From Atopsyche davidsoni (Eukaryota > Arthropoda > Insecta > Trichoptera > Hydrobiosidae): a DNA stretch of 64,000 bases. Positions 1 to 13,571 of the stretch are shown piece by piece. The position numbers and the translations under genes were made by a program. The stretch lies in contig JAILWY010000011.1 in the NCBI GenBank assembly GCA_022113835.1, positions 1 to 64,000 on the forward strand. The letters are read 5' to 3'. A model generated the notes under the pieces. It saw nothing but the letters and a program-made list of their open reading frames with translations, was not told the DNA's origin and did not search any database. How positions within the stretch are numbered: position 1 is the first letter of the stretch; every line of letters begins with the position of its first letter.

Positions 1-1110
1 CCCAGTGCGCAAAGAGAACAGTTATTGAGAAATACTTTTTGTGTCCTGACGTCTTTATTTTTGAGCTTCGTGGATTTACGCGATTAAATATTTAAATAGA
101 TTGTGATATAGACATTAATATGGAAAATTTTAACCTAACAAAATAACATCGTTCCGCAAAGTGTTCGCATAATACATAGATCATTTTTTTATATCTAAAA
201 CCTTTCAGAGTACCTCTATTTTTTAATCGTTGCCCTAGATACGAGTTCATATCGCCTTCGGAGCTAAAACAAATTCCGCATCAATCAGCATAAGACGTCA
301 ACATTAGACGATAAGGTCACAACATAAACAAAACCCTGCAGCGACCCCCAGGCGGAAACGATCTGAGTGACGTTAACCACAGGAACCCCCAGGCTGCAAA
401 CCCTATTATATAAGGACCGCATATTTAATATGTTAGCTAGACTTTTGTGTTGTAAAGAACTTGTATTAAAACTATTCTTAAATAAAAACCATTTTTTTTT
501 GGAGTTATTCCGGAAACGATATTTAATTCCCGCATACAATGTGTTAAAACCGACAAAGTACTCTCGCGACGAACGTGGAGAAATACAATAATTTATCATA
601 TGTACACATTGGTACATTTGATAATCCTAATCTACTCGTTGAACTCACAACTCAAATCACCTACAGTAATAATGAATTTAATAAGAATAAGTTACCCGTA
701 ACCCTAAATGTCAAATAAATCTTGATTTTACCGGAAACTGTACGCTTACGAATCCAAAGACAATATAAACCTAGTACTTAAACATGTATCTTATTGATTT
801 AAAACTATTAAACATATTTAAAATGAAACTTTATTAAGCTACGTTTCTGACTTTATGTATTAAAATAAAAATCCGTTTACATTTTTTTGCTGGCAACTCT
901 CGTATGTAACAACCGTTTTGAGGTACACAAAAACCCTTATAGCAAGCCGAGAACTCCACCCTCATGTGTTTGTTGTCATTTTTTTCGTAGTTTCATCCTA
1001 ATTTTCAAGTGTGACAAATCTACAAATTAAAACTTGTATTTACGGTCAGACAGAAAAAAATAAATAAATACTACTTTTTTTTTCTTCTTTTAAATCCTAT
1101 ATTGTTAAAG

Positions 1111-1210
1111 AGAAATCGTGAAAATAGAGTCCCGTTAAATCGGGGGATAGGTGTCCGTATCAAATGATTAATCTTAAATATAATCATTATTTCAGTATGA
1201 ATTTACGCAT
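1111..1210. repeat. 100-bp duplicated segment, copy 1
   Basis: Resembles 2169-2268 over its length, including AAATCGGGGGAT, TCAAATGATTAATCT and TTCAGTATGAATTTA. Purpose unknown; no coding frame is kept. Confidence 0.8.
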
Positions 1211-2168
1211 GTTAAATATATGCACAATATATGTGCTAATGATAACGATCACAGAAGCAGAAGCTTTTAGAGTGTTCGGAACTACATGGGAACTAAAAAA
1301 ATTTGATGCTTTATTGCTCTGCTTATAAGGCAAAAAGTACAGAAATTAAAGAAAGAAATCCTATACGTGGCAAACAAAATGGATAAATTTAGAATCAAAT
1401 TTAGGTTGACATCTGACGTATGTAGTAAATGGACTTGCCTATTAAGGAAAGGATGAGAGACGAGAAGATTTAACTGCACTTGGAGAATTCTATATTCTCA
1501 AGCTGATGAAACCGTTCTCAGGTCACAGAATATGTGACATTAAAAAAAGTTTAAGCCTCATTATGATTAAATAAAAGAAAACCTTTAAAAAGATCAGTGC
1601 GGTCAACATTACAATGTTGATTTCTTCTAAAATACTATTTTATATAATGGTACTTCATTTTTTAAATATATATTCTTCTTTCCCCCGATTTACACTGAGG
1701 ATGGGTTTCTTAGAAAACCGAGTAAATAGAAATCAAACATACATGTGCATAATTCAGTCAATTATTTCAACATAAAATAAAACTGAATATATATTTTTTT
1801 AAAATTAAAAAAAACGGTCTGTTCATAAAATGACACAAATAGAAAGGTATTTGTGTGTAGTTCATTTTGCACATGGAAACAAGAAATAGAATTTATTTTT
1901 AAATAACCGACAATTTAATTACTTTCGTAGACTGTTATTCTATTCATTGCGATTGGTACGACATCACTTTCATCACTCTATAGTATGGGATGAGGTTCAA
2001 GTTTTGACGTTAGTTTATTAATGTGAGAGTTCTTTCAACATTCAGGTCATTTTGTAAAAAATGATAATGAAAAATGAAATATAAGCGACGGTGTTAGCAA
2101 GGGAACTAATAAAAATGACTACTTGTTTCCTGTATTTAAATCAAATATTTTATTAACCGTGTACAAGG

Positions 2169-2268
2169 GAAATTGTCTAAATATAGTACCGTTTAAATCG
2201 GGGGATCTGTGTATATATCAAATGATTAATCTCAAACATTGTAATTAATTCAGTATGAATTTATGAAG
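2169..2268. repeat. 100-bp duplicated segment, copy 2
   Basis: Second copy of the segment at 1111-1210, same orientation, about 1.06 kb apart. The sequence between the copies is not obviously repeated. Confidence 0.8.
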
Positions 2269-4051
2269 GTAAATTACCTAAGAATTAGGACAATTCGATA
2301 TATTAATGAAAACTCTGCGCTCAGAATACTCATAAGGGATTTTCGAAATACACTAATTTTACACGAGTAAAGTCAAACGTCGACAAATTATTTGAAATTA
2401 TATTAGGAAAATTACGTTATTACATTAAGTCATGTAAAATTTATTTTAAATATACAATAAGATTGATCAAGTCTCAACAAACGCATATCTAACTCGTATT
2501 TTCTAACGAAACAAATCGAAACCTCACACAAATGCACCTAACATGTAAAAATTATAAAAAAATATTTTTAAAAAGCCTAACCAAACCTGGAGTAATAAAA
2601 TCTGAAAGTAACTATACCGACAGTAGATAAAACGAATCTTGTATACCTTAATAAAATAAAACAAATAACGATTGAATAACTGATGTAATGATCTTACATT
2701 AGATCTACTGATCTAATGTAATTTTAGTACAAATCAATAAAGATATGCACTCCTCCTATATTAGTATATTTACTAATCTATATGAGTAACTAAAGAACAA
2801 CTGCATAGCACTGAAACCTGACTGCATAGAAAATTTTGCTGCTAAATATATATCTATCTATATCCTACAATTATTTGATTAAAACATCTGTTTTAAAAAA
2901 CAAATACTGTTCTAAAATATTAACACATCAAAAAATCTTAAAATAAAAAAACAATTTGTGAAGAACAACATAAGAAAATAATCTATCAAATACACATAAA
3001 TGTAAAAGAAACAGGTGTTAAATTCTACAAGAAATGTAACACGCGTTCTGGCTTTTTGGAACATGACAGATTCATAAGAAAGTACACCGGAAGCGAGTGA
3101 CACCTCGTGCAGTAGTTTATCACACATGTTTATACCGGATTCGGATAGACAGATTCCATATTTTGGTATAAACAGACCGTTTATTAATTACTTATTCCAA
3201 TTATTAGATTAATATTCATTTGAATTGTGTTAAAACACTTCTTAATATATTAACTTGTATAAGCCATACTACTCACGAGCAAAAAATAATATTAAGTTTG
3301 ATTGTGTTTAAATAAATAAATTTTCGATAAAAATAATAAAATTATATGCTCAATTTCCACCTTGAAATATTACCTAATGATCCAATGTCATTTTAGGACA
3401 TGCTGTGCATTTTACTGCAAACAAATCCTTTTCTTCAATTTTTTTTTCACATCTAATAAAAATCTCAAACTTACTCATAAGATACTCAGATAAACAACAG
3501 CCTAAAATATTCAATTCTTACCTGCCGGTGGTAGGTGGTTGTGAATTGAGAAATTGATAAATAAATTAATAAAATTGTCTATCACAAAATGATAAAACAA
3601 TGTAAAATTATTAAAGATGCAAGTCTCAAAGTAATTGGCTTATAAAACTCCACATGCATACTTATTTATATGCTTATGTTTCTGCATAGCAACAAAGAAG
3701 TAATTCTAATTTTTCTATACAAGGAATAGATGATGCTATGTGAAAATAAATTCTAATGTGAGAATCAGACATACGAGAGCAATAAAAATGTTGTATCAAA
3801 TGTATTTAATTAAAATGCTGGCTCATATATTTTCTTAAATCTGTCACGTTCCGTCAACCGAAGGAATATGGTCGTTGGGTTAGAATGCTAAAACTCCATT
3901 CAACCAAAAAGCAACTTGTGACAGATGCAAAATACAGATTAAGCATCTGTCACTAGTTTATAAAAAGTGCTTTATAATGGAAAACAGTTATTAAATTTTG
4001 ATGGAATACACAAAGCACTATCGAAAAATACTACTTTAAAATAACACTCAC

Positions 4052-4160
4052 CGGCTGAAGTGCCTGCAGGCCCGATCAAGCTTTCCGCTGTCAATATCTT
4101 GCAGCTCAGGGAAGGCCGCATAACTCCTTACACACTGCTACCACATAACACTCTGTGAAC
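4052..4160 (-). pseudogene. Exon-like block A of a tandemly repeated minus-strand unit
   Basis: 109 nt between an acceptor (GTTTTTCAG at 4169-4161) and a donor (GTGAGTG from 4051). One frame reads VRSYAAFPELQDIDSGKLDR. It is the most diverged of four blocks that share these splice sites and a core around LQD. Stops occur in the other frames. Upstream unit sequence (3387-3740) also matches the units at 7.5 and 12.0 kb. Confidence 0.45.
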
Positions 4161-7100
4161 CTGAAAAACAATAAATTCACTATTAATATTTTCTGGGTTT
4201 ATTCAAGCTTTGTTTTTAAATAACCGTTGTTTTCAAAATGATGGTATACAAGTATATTTGTAACTAAAGGCTCTGTTATTATAATAATCTACCCTGAACT
4301 ATTGTGATAATAAGTGTAATATTTTTGTATTACTTTTTTTAAAATTTTATTGATAAATGCAACTGTGTTAGATTAAAGTGACAGCTGTGATTCCACATTT
4401 GCCCCAGATATATAATAATATGATGTGCTACTCTTACAGGCCTTGTAAAATCGGTGAAGTTGTTGTAATTTTTAAGAGTATTTATAAAAGATCTTAAATC
4501 TTCAATGTATAATTTAATTTATATTCATAAACAAGAGTAGTTTGAAAAGTGATATTAATTTAATTCAAAGTGACAAAAGAATGAAGGAATACAAATATAT
4601 GATAATATATTTGTATATTTATTACTTATAGCTGATTGCTGGATTTGCTGTTAAACTACCATTTAGTGTTTACAGATTAAAGCAACTGGTAAAATTTAAT
4701 AGATCTGTGGGATATTCTAGGATAATTTTACATTTGATCTACAGCAAATTTGTAACAATCATTTCTTTGACCGATAAATTTGAATGTACCTGTTTAAAGA
4801 GATCCTTGACACATTTTATGATTTCTTGTCCACTTCACCACTGAGTCTGAAAACTGTTAAACACTCTTCAAGGAGAATATTAATTCACCCCAAACACCAC
4901 ATCACTAGAACCACCACAAACACACATCACTAGAAGCACCCCAAACACACAACACTACTTTGAAGACTGCACTAAACTGGTCAAATGTGACCTCTGCTGC
5001 CACTGGCACAATACAGGCTGCCAAACTTAATAAATTTATGGACTCAAGGAGGCAACTTGACCTGTCAAAAACGTCACTGTTCAGTAATTTTAACATATGC
5101 AACAGACAATAAATATTTGCCTGATTGAAACTTTTAACAATATTTATTATTAGGCTTCTTGAAAATATTACACATTTGCACTCTGGCGAATACGCTACAG
5201 AGCTAGGTACATAGGAAAAACATGTCATTTCTAAACAATCCTTAGATAAATAAGCTCCCAGTAAACGATAAAAAAAATAATTAAAAAAGACTGATGATTG
5301 AAGAAAAATTTCACCTTCAGATTCCTGTCAATGTTACACACTACATCCTTTAATCCTGAACTCTAATCACACGATCTGATGAAAGAGGTTGGTGCAGAAA
5401 ATTTATCTGTCTGTAGTTTATAAATTCAAACACGATTTCTACTTTTAATTCAACAGTATGAAGAGAGATTAGAATCATAATTCGTGGAGTACAAGAACGA
5501 TTCAAAATATCAGATTTTGATCTCAAATATCAATTAATCGCAGCGGTGTATTAATTAATTGTGACTTCTATAGCTGGAGAATCAGCCTTTTTGCAGCCCG
5601 CGTCAATCGATTGTAATTAGAATACAACTTGCAATTGTTTGAATAAAAGTTTTAAGATTTATCTCTTCCTGTATTTCAAATTCACATTCTCAGCGATCGT
5701 TGTTAACATATCCACTAACTACATTATTTTTTTCCCATCTTTAAGTACTTGTATCTTCTGGTCCAACCTAAATAGATTATAAAATCCCGTCATTCTGTAA
5801 AGAAATATATAGAAAAATATGAAATAGTATATGAGAATAATAAATGAAATAGCACTTCAATTTGGATCTAGTAAAATAAAGCCTGACGGAAGATATATAA
5901 TATAACACACAAAAATATATGCCGTTCAGTTTACAGAAAGCTTAGAATAAGAGTTCGACAACAACAGAGCCTGGAAATTCAATTCAGAGCGTAAATATAC
6001 ACATGATCCTGATTCAATCCTAAAAATGCAATCCAATAAAATACAAACCTAAAAATAAATACAAACTATTTTGTGACTTTTAGTTATTGGCAACTTGATG
6101 ATATAATTAAATTCGGTTAGAGATAATTGATAATAGTAATTAATAATTGATATTTTTAAGTACATGCTAAGTTCTAACTTACGAAATGGAGATCCTTCGG
6201 AATGAAGATTTTTTTATATGAAGACCTTCACACGGTGAGTGAATTATTGTAAACTCCGAGATAAAACTGACTTAGCTGAATAATTCATGATTTGATATTT
6301 TAAGAAACATGTAAAACTCTTGAGATAAATAGTATAAATTTATTGCATACAGTTGTGTGGGCACAAATATTTCTTCTCGAGAGTTCCCTCTTAGTGAGTT
6401 AAGATGTCTTTTTGATTTATATAAATTTGGGTCTCACAAAAGCTATATATATTTTATGAGATCTAATATTGAATATAAACCTGCCCTTCTCCTAGGGAGA
6501 GAAGTCTCCAGAAGACTTCTCCGGTGTTAGTTTCTGTCTTCGCGTGACAATATACAGCCGCGTGTCAGTACGTGTTGTGACATGCTTGTCACGATATAAT
6601 AAATTAATGTTTGCATAGTTTAAAAGTAGATTAAAGTGCTAACCTCCCTGGCAGAGTAACGAAAACTGTGTACCTGTCATGATAATATAAAAAGTCTTAA
6701 AAAGTTAATAATGAAAAAAGAAAGTAAAGGTTAAGTTATCCGTAAATTTTATAATAAATTAGTGTCTTATAAAAATGTATAGTAATATTATGTAATAAAT
6801 AAAGTTTTAAAGAAAATAAAAGTGTTTTTAAATAAAGTAACACAATCCACTGGCTTGTGACAGCCCTACCGAAGACGCATCATATGGGGATCTTCCCTCC
6901 TCAAAGATTCACAGACTTTGGATAGCAAAAAAATTTAACCTTTCATATAATACTTATCAATATGTCCGGATATGATTTCAACACACGCTTAAATATACCC
7001 ATAGAATACTGGTTTATAATACACAACCGTCTAAGACAAATCTGAGGATCATAATAAAATCGCAAATATTATCTTAATAATACATATATAGGGAAATAGC

Positions 7101-7844
7101 TAGTCATAACCTATGATAATTCATGATATAATTAAAAGTCAGATATAATTAAACATCAAATATAATTAAACGTCAAATATAATTAACATAAAAACGATCA
7201 TAATCCGTCAAGAGTCGTATACTTTCATTAATATAATGCACACGACAGGAATTTAAGTGCCGGATTGCATAAAGGAATCGAACCCGATAATATGCAATTC
7301 AAATTAAACATAATTTTATTAAATTATCTACTAAAATAGAATTTGGTGGCTTGAGATTAAACCTCCTGTTATTAGAAGTTATTAGGTTAATTAGTGTTAT
7401 GCCTGAAAAGATAAAACACGATAAAATAATACGTAATTTCCTAAGAATCCCGTATGTTACTTTAAATAAATTAAGAGATCTCTTAATTCTGCTGCAGCCT
7501 ATTCGGCAGTTCAAAATCTGCATGTGAGCATTAAATATCATTTTGGGACAAGCGATGCCTTTTGCAGCAAATATGTGCATTTCATCAATGATTTACCTGA
7601 CATCTATGAGTGATCAAGTTAATAAATCCTAAAAAGGTCAATTCTCGCTCATCGGTCGCAAGAGAAGTGATGTAAGTAATTAAAAAATCCAAATATAATT
7701 TTAAAAAAATAACAATCCGTATGATTAAACATTGTAAAATTACTAAAGATATCAACTCCACGGATATATTTGTTCATTGGCTATGTTTCTGCATAACAAA
7801 AGGAAGTAATTCTAATAATAAACATCATAATCGTTCTTTTTTAA

Positions 7845-8887
7845 CACATTGTGATCGGGTGGTTTTTTTGTCACCTAGGGGCTGAGACCGGGAGGTTTTT
7901 TGATATATACGTCTCAAATTACAGTTTCTGTAAAATAGCCATATCTTTCGAACTTTTGGGTATTTTTCAAAAAAACTTTTAGTGTCTTAATCTAAAATAA
8001 TTGCTTTATTTATTTTTTTATACATACATGTTTTGTACACAAAATTACTATACAATAAATGAAATGGAAAGCGAAAAACACACTTTTACGATCAAAATTA
8101 CATTGTTGTAAAGAATCAGAATACTTTTTGAAAATTTTTATTAGATCTAATCAGAAACAAAACAACCTAATAATGCGTCAACGTATGATAGCGTTCAAAA
8201 CACTTTCCTTTGTGAAGAGGTACATTGCAAAACATACATATGCAATGTCGCATTCGCACGAATAATTGGACAAATTGTCAGCATAAAATTCATCACTATC
8301 ATGGGTATCGTGTTCCATGTTCACTAGGTTATTATAATAAAATCATATTTATCGGTTCACTCCCACTTCCAAAAATTAAAACCGCTTTCAAAAACAAAAA
8401 CAAAAAATATTATTGTTACAGTTCGACAAATCTTATGTTTTTTTCACCAACACACAATATTAGGGATTTTTACGCAAAACTTTCAATAATTTTTGAATAA
8501 AAAATATTCTACAAAAGCACTATGAATTCAGGAATACGAAATTGACACGTCTTAACGAAAATAGTATCACAGTGTCACTGAAACAAGGGAGAGAGTCTCT
8601 GTATATTTAGTTTGTAGTAATAATTATTGTGTTCTGTTGTGTATAGTTTACCGTTATTTTTTATGACCATGGTCTCAAATAGTTCGATATTTGTTTGTGT
8701 CATCAAGTGGTCGAATGTTTGTAAACAGCTGGCAAAAGATACGGCATCGGTACCTGCTCGGGTAAAGCGAGCGTTCATGCGTTTGCCGTACACCACCGCC
8801 AGTCTATGCAGAACGCATAAATGCGTCTCCCGGCCTGTACCGCCAGGCAGCAAGGAACGCATTTATGCGTCTCCCGATCACAATGTG
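7845..8887. mobile_element. Non-autonomous TTAA (piggyBac-type) element, 1043 bp
   Basis: Flanked by TTAA at 7841-7844 and 8888-8891, with 15-bp perfect terminal inverted repeats CACATTGTGATCGGG / CCCGATCACAATGTG. Inside the right end are sub-terminal repeats of CGCATTTATGCGTCTCCC type (8808-8830 and 8857-8875). No transposase remains. The paralogous unit has a single TTAA at 12350-12354 and no insertion, so the empty site is visible within this window. TTAA duplication is diagnostic of piggyBac-superfamily insertion. Confidence 0.92.
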
Positions 8888-9001
8888 TTAACTTCAAAGC
8901 CATATCAAAAACTAATAATTAGATGTTTTTTACAATTTTCCATGATTATTGTTGAATATATCATTCAAACTCCACATAAAATTCAAAAATAGTCAACTCA
9001 C

Positions 9002-9081
9002 CCGGGGTGATGTAACTATCCGGGTTTTACGATGCCGGTATCTTGCAGATCTTGAAATTCTAACAGCATGTTTCGGCAGAC
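9002..9081 (-). pseudogene. Exon-like block B
   Basis: 80 nt between acceptor GTTTTTCAG and donor GTGAGTTG on the minus strand. Phase-0 frame VCRNMLLEFQDLQDTGIVKP followed by G and a TAG. It is the least damaged of the four blocks. If spliced after the exon at 14302-14132 it would add 21 residues and then stop. No similarity to a named protein was recognised. Confidence 0.45.
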
Positions 9082-9717
9082 CTGAAAAACAATAATTCAA
9101 TTATTTTATAATGTTTTATTTCTAATATTCTCTTGGTTCATCAACATATATATTTAAATCAACATTGAGATGAAGGTCATGGAGTATATTTTAAAATATC
9201 TTCCTTTTTGTGATATACGTGTACTTTCTAATATCAAAGATCTAAATATCTGTGATAATTAAAGGTATTCAAATGGTATGGAAAACAAGTTGCAGATAAA
9301 TTAAAAAAAAAAACAAAAATTTATGAGATTTGGCTTGCTGTTGGATGAATGCTGTCACTCTCAAAATAATAGAATACAAAAAACACAACCTCATTAACAT
9401 ATTTGGCATTAATTTGTGAGATTAAAAATTAAGAAAATGGAGTGTCTGAATGCAACAACTTATTTGTTTCGGTTTACAAAAATGTAAGGCAGAGTTATTC
9501 ATTGAAAATTGTATTAACTCTTTGCACTAGAGAGGTGCGTCTCGGTCAACACATTGTTTGGTGCGGAAATTCGATGTGCGATGATATCTTATTAATTTTT
9601 ATGTGATCTTGTTCTTTCGAGTTCGTTCCTAAACACTGCCTATATAATTTTACAAACATTATGTTATCTAGCTTTCAAACTGCGTAAGAATTTCTTATCT
9701 AAGTGCAGCACCATTAA

Positions 9718-10767
9718 CCCTTTCCACTCCTATGTCGAGCTGGACTCGACATCGCGTTTCTTCACGCCAACTCCTATGTCGAGCTGGGCTCGACATTTTA
9801 CAGTGTTTGTCAAAAGTATATTTATTATTATTGTTATTACTTTTATTTTATCAAATCTTTTTTGTATGTATTGTGAAAGACATACATTAGTAATTTCGTG
9901 ATATTTTGGTAAGTTATTCAAAAGTATTATTAGCTAAATATTTACGAGAATGTAGCACTTTTTACGATTTGTCACTCGACGGAGGCGGGCGGTTGCCGCC
10001 ATAAAGAGTCAGGTAGCAAGACCCTGCAAACAATAACAGGTACCGAGTATGTTTGTTATTTATGAACAGTTAGTTAATCAGATAATATAAATATGGGCGA
10101 GGTGGTTGTCGCAGACCAATACGCAACATCCTATTCTTTTATACGAAAAACATTAAAATGGTGGAGAAAACTGTTTTTCTAGGGTCTAGAAACCTCCATA
10201 GAAAATGCATATATATTGTATAAAGAATGCAATAATAATGCAAATCCAATAAGCTATAAAGCATTTAGAGAAAAGTTGTTACTGGAGCTCATAGGAGACT
10301 TTCGTGCTCCGATATCAAAATCAGGGCGATTATCCACAGGTGACACTGTTCAGCGCTTAGATGGAAAAAGTCATTTTATATTTTCTAATTCTCAGAAAAA
10401 ACATAAAAATTGCATGGTGTGTTCCAATAGGTATGTTCATGGAGGAAGAAGAGAAAGCACATTCTGTTGCGAGACCTGTGAAAGGAAGCCGGGCCTCCAT
10501 CCAGGAGAATCTTTAAAAAAATACCACACCAAAATAAATTTTAAACTTTAAATTGTACGCAAAATAAATTATTGATAGACTCTTATCTCTTTTTTTTTAC
10601 TACCTTACAACTAAACAATCATAACAATATCATAAAAATATGTTATTAATTTGTTTTATGATTATAAGCTATTGTGTAACAATAACATCTAATTTATTAA
10701 CAAAAATCTCATAATTACCTCGGAGTTGGTAAACGGAAAAATTAAAAAAATCAAAGAGTGCAAAGGT
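9718..10767 (+). mobile_element. Nested, internally deleted piggyBac element
   Basis: TTAA at 9714-9717 and 10768-10771; end sequences CCCTTTCCACTC and complement ACCTTTGCACTC agree at 10 of 12. The left end has two imperfect copies of CTCCTATGTCGAGCTGG-CTCGACAT (9727-9796), which are sub-terminal repeats. It retains only the C-terminal part of a transposase. Confidence 0.75.
10093..10551 (+). pseudogene. piggyBac transposase C-terminal fragment
   Basis: Frame starts MGEVVVADQYATSYSFIRKT then LKWWRKLFF, a TAG at 10180-10182, and continues in the same frame with ENAYILYKECNNNANPISYK, FREKLLLELIGDFRAP and a C-terminal Cys-rich module (CMVCSNRYVHGGRRESTFCC, ETCERKPGLHPGE). The WWRKLFF...ILYKE and the Cys-rich end are typical of piggyBac transposases. 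The N-terminal catalytic part is deleted. It belongs to a different subfamily from the fragment at 51494. Confidence 0.88.
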
Positions 10768-11394
10768 TTAAGGACCGCACCGTGGACTGCGGTCTCAGTT
10801 CGACCTTGACAGCCGTAGCAAAAGGACCGGATGTGTAACTAATCAACCCTTATATTTTTTGCTTGTACTTCTTATCGTAATCATTCATTTGAAAGTCCTT
10901 ATTTGTTTGAACTTATATTACACTGAGAATTAGACTTTTTTCTCCCCCACAATATTAATAAGCTTTCCATTCACTTATCACACCTTTATTTGTTAGCTTT
11001 ACAATATTTAATACCATTAAGATAATATATATATAAAAAAAACCTAGCAAAAGACATCAAACGACATACTATTGTGATACTTGTCCGGAAAAGCCGGACA
11101 TGCATCTTGGCAATTGTTACATGAAATATCATAACAAAGCAAAATTACAAAGACTTATGTTTACGAAACTATCTTCATAAAGATGTAAATATACATTAAA
11201 TATTAAAATATAAAATTTTAATGTGTTAATTTGTGTGTGTGATCATTTTAAGGTTAAGAAATTCACCGAAAGCGCTACCTAACGCTTCGAGTTGCTGATT
11301 AGTCCGCGCGGAAACGGTCTCAAGTGCAAAGGGTTAACAATCACATATAGATCAGTTTCCAGGAATCCGTAAGGCAAATTTTCGATGCAATCAT

Positions 11395-13014
11395 TAAATT
11401 ATCTACAAACATAGAATTCGGTGGCTTGAGATTAAACCTCCTGTTATTAGAAGTTATTAGGTTTATTAGTATTAAGCCTGAAAAGATTAAACACAATATG
11501 ATAATAAGTAAATTTCCTATGAATCCCATGTGTTTTACTTTAAATAAATTAAGAAAACTCATCATTCTGCTGCTGCCAATTCGGCTCTTGGCTCAGCAGC
11601 ATATCTTCATCATAGAATTAAAATTAAGTCAACATTTCAAATAATCTATCTCTGAATATTCATAACTTAAAAGGGTACATTTCTTCCCCTGAGGTCTCGT
11701 CCTATTAGCTTGGAAGTCAACCCACAATTGCCCCGGTAGTGTCATGAGACTCACATCGCAAGCAAGACAAGGAATGTCAAGTGTCCTGACAGTTCCAAAT
11801 CAACATATCTGGCCATCGAAGTCATGCAGGCAACCTTTTCCTAGAAAGAACCTGACACTTTGTCCAGATCTTCTCATCGCTTGGTAGACGTATGATATTT
11901 TAAAATGCACCTGGCAGAATAAATCTATGATAAAATTCTATATTTTTCTGAGATGATTTGAGCATTGAATTTTCACAATGTTGTAATCCTTAGATTGTAC
12001 AATTTTCATTCTCTTTGTAAATCGTATAACAAATAGCATGTTAGCATTAAATATCATTTTGGGACAAGCGATGCGTTTTGCAACAAATATGTGCATTTTA
12101 TCAATGATTTACCTGACATCTATGAGTGATCAAGTCAATAAATCCTAAAATGGTCGATTCTCACTCATCAATCGCAGGAGAAGTGATGTAAGTAATTAAA
12201 GAATCTAAATATAATTTTAAAAAATAACAATCCGTATGATTAATCATTGTAAAATTACTAAAGATGCAACTCCACGAGTATATTTGTTCATTGGCTATGT
12301 TTCTGCATAATAAACGGAAGTAATTCTAATAATAAGCATCGTAATCATTCCTTTTTAACTTCAATGCCATATCAAAAACTAATAATTAGATGTTTTTTAC
12401 AATTTTCTATGATTTAACTTGAATATATCATTCAAACTCCTCATAAAATTCAAAAATAGTCAACTCACCAGGGTTGATATAACTTTCCAGGTTTTACGAT
12501 GCCGGTATCTTGAAATTCTAACGGCATGTTTCAGCAGACCTGAAAAACCATTATTCAATTATTTCATAATGTTTTATTTCTAAATATTCTCTTGGTTCAT
12601 CAAAATATAGATTTAAATCAACATTGTGGTGAAAGTCAGAGTATATTTTAAAATATCTTCCTTTTTGTGATATACGTGTACGTTCTAATATCATCAAAGA
12701 TCTAAATATCTCTGATAATTAAGGTATTCAAATGGTGTGGAAAACAAGTTGCAGACTAATTAAAAATGAAAAAAAAAAAACAAAATTTATGAGTCACTCT
12801 CAAAATAATAGAATACAAAAACACAACCTCGTTAACATATATGGCATTAATTTTTAAGATTAAAAATTAAGAAAATGGAGTGTCTGAAAGCAACAACTTA
12901 TTTGTTTCGGTTTACTATGATGTAAGGCATAGTTTATTCATTGAAAATTGTATTAACTATCACTTATAGATCAGTTTCCTGGAATCCGTAAGGCAAATTT
13001 TCGATGCAATCACT
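11395..13014 (-). repeat. Tandem unit 2 (carries the empty TE sites)
   Basis: Parallel to unit 1. It contains the unoccupied TTAA target corresponding to 7841-8891 (at about 12350) and that corresponding to 9514-11337 (at about 12951). It begins where the flank of unit 1 ends, so the duplication is direct and tandem and predates both insertions. Holds exon-like block C. Confidence 0.85.
12469..12539 (-). pseudogene. Exon-like block C
   Basis: 71 nt with acceptor TTTTTCAG and donor GTGAGTTG. Near copy of block B lacking nine bases of its middle; phase-0 frame has a TGA at codon 3, then NMPLEFQDTGIVKPGKLYQP. The splice sites are better preserved than the frame. Confidence 0.45.
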
Positions 13015-13571
13015 TAATGATTTGAAAGTAAAACGTAGACTTTAAATTATGAGACTGATCACAGAAACTTATGAAAATTGAGTATACACATACTGACAGT
13101 CTCAAAAGAATATAGGAGCTTCTGATAAGTTTTACAATCTCACTGGCTTTTTGTAAATACCTACTGAGTGAATTGGTGTCAGTGCCTGACCACCGCTGTA
13201 CGTCAAACACTCTCACATTACACATAACAGAGAGCCTCTAAGTGCTGCACACTGGCACAAGAGAAAGCTTTTAAATTTAGTCAATATGTGGACTTGAGGA
13301 ATCAGATAATCATTGTACTTTGCGATTCTATGGGTTGTGGTGACATTTCAAAATATGTAAATAATATTGTTTTAAAAACAAAAAAAATATTTTTAACCCT
13401 ATATCACTGTGTTAGTTGTCCGGTCAATGTGAAAATTAAATTAAGATCATAGATATAAACAAATAATGGATTATAAAAACATTCAAACTTTTGATAAATT
13501 AAATGAAATTAATTGCTGGTAAAAAATCATTTAAATGCAAGACATAAAATTTTATAAAAGTCAAAACTCAC

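Larger units (their letters stand above)
1..3330. other. AT-rich, no gene seen
   Basis: Apart from the two 100-bp copies, this stretch holds only short open frames of AT-rich composition with no recognisable protein, RNA gene or element end. Confidence 0.6.
9518..11333. mobile_element. Outer TTAA element carrying a nested piggyBac
   Basis: Flanked by TTAA at 9514-9517 and 11334-11337; ends CTCTTTGCACTAGAGA and, as complement, CCCTTTGCACTTGAGA (about 14 of 16 match). The paralogous unit carries the uninterrupted site (TATTAACTATCACTTATAG at about 12951). The element is split by a second TTAA insertion at 9718-10767, so its own length is about 770 bp, a size usual for a MITE. Confidence 0.85.
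7318..11392 (-). repeat. Tandem unit 1 (interrupted by TTAA elements)
   Basis: Matches unit 2 (11395-13014) in order: 7319-7490 with 11395-11570, 7529-7843 with 12041-12356, 8888-9517 with 12353-12956, and 11334-11392 with 12953-13014. The two large gaps in this copy are the transposons at 7845-8887 and 9518-11333. Without them the unit is about 1.2 kb; unit 2 has extra sequence at about 11580-12040. Includes exon-like block B. Confidence 0.85.

Noticed and set aside
7299..7580. A duplicated small membrane protein (7299-7580 and 11341-11565, minus strand)
   Set aside because: The frames are alike only because the DNA units are duplicated; starts differ, both strands are equally open and no family is recognised.
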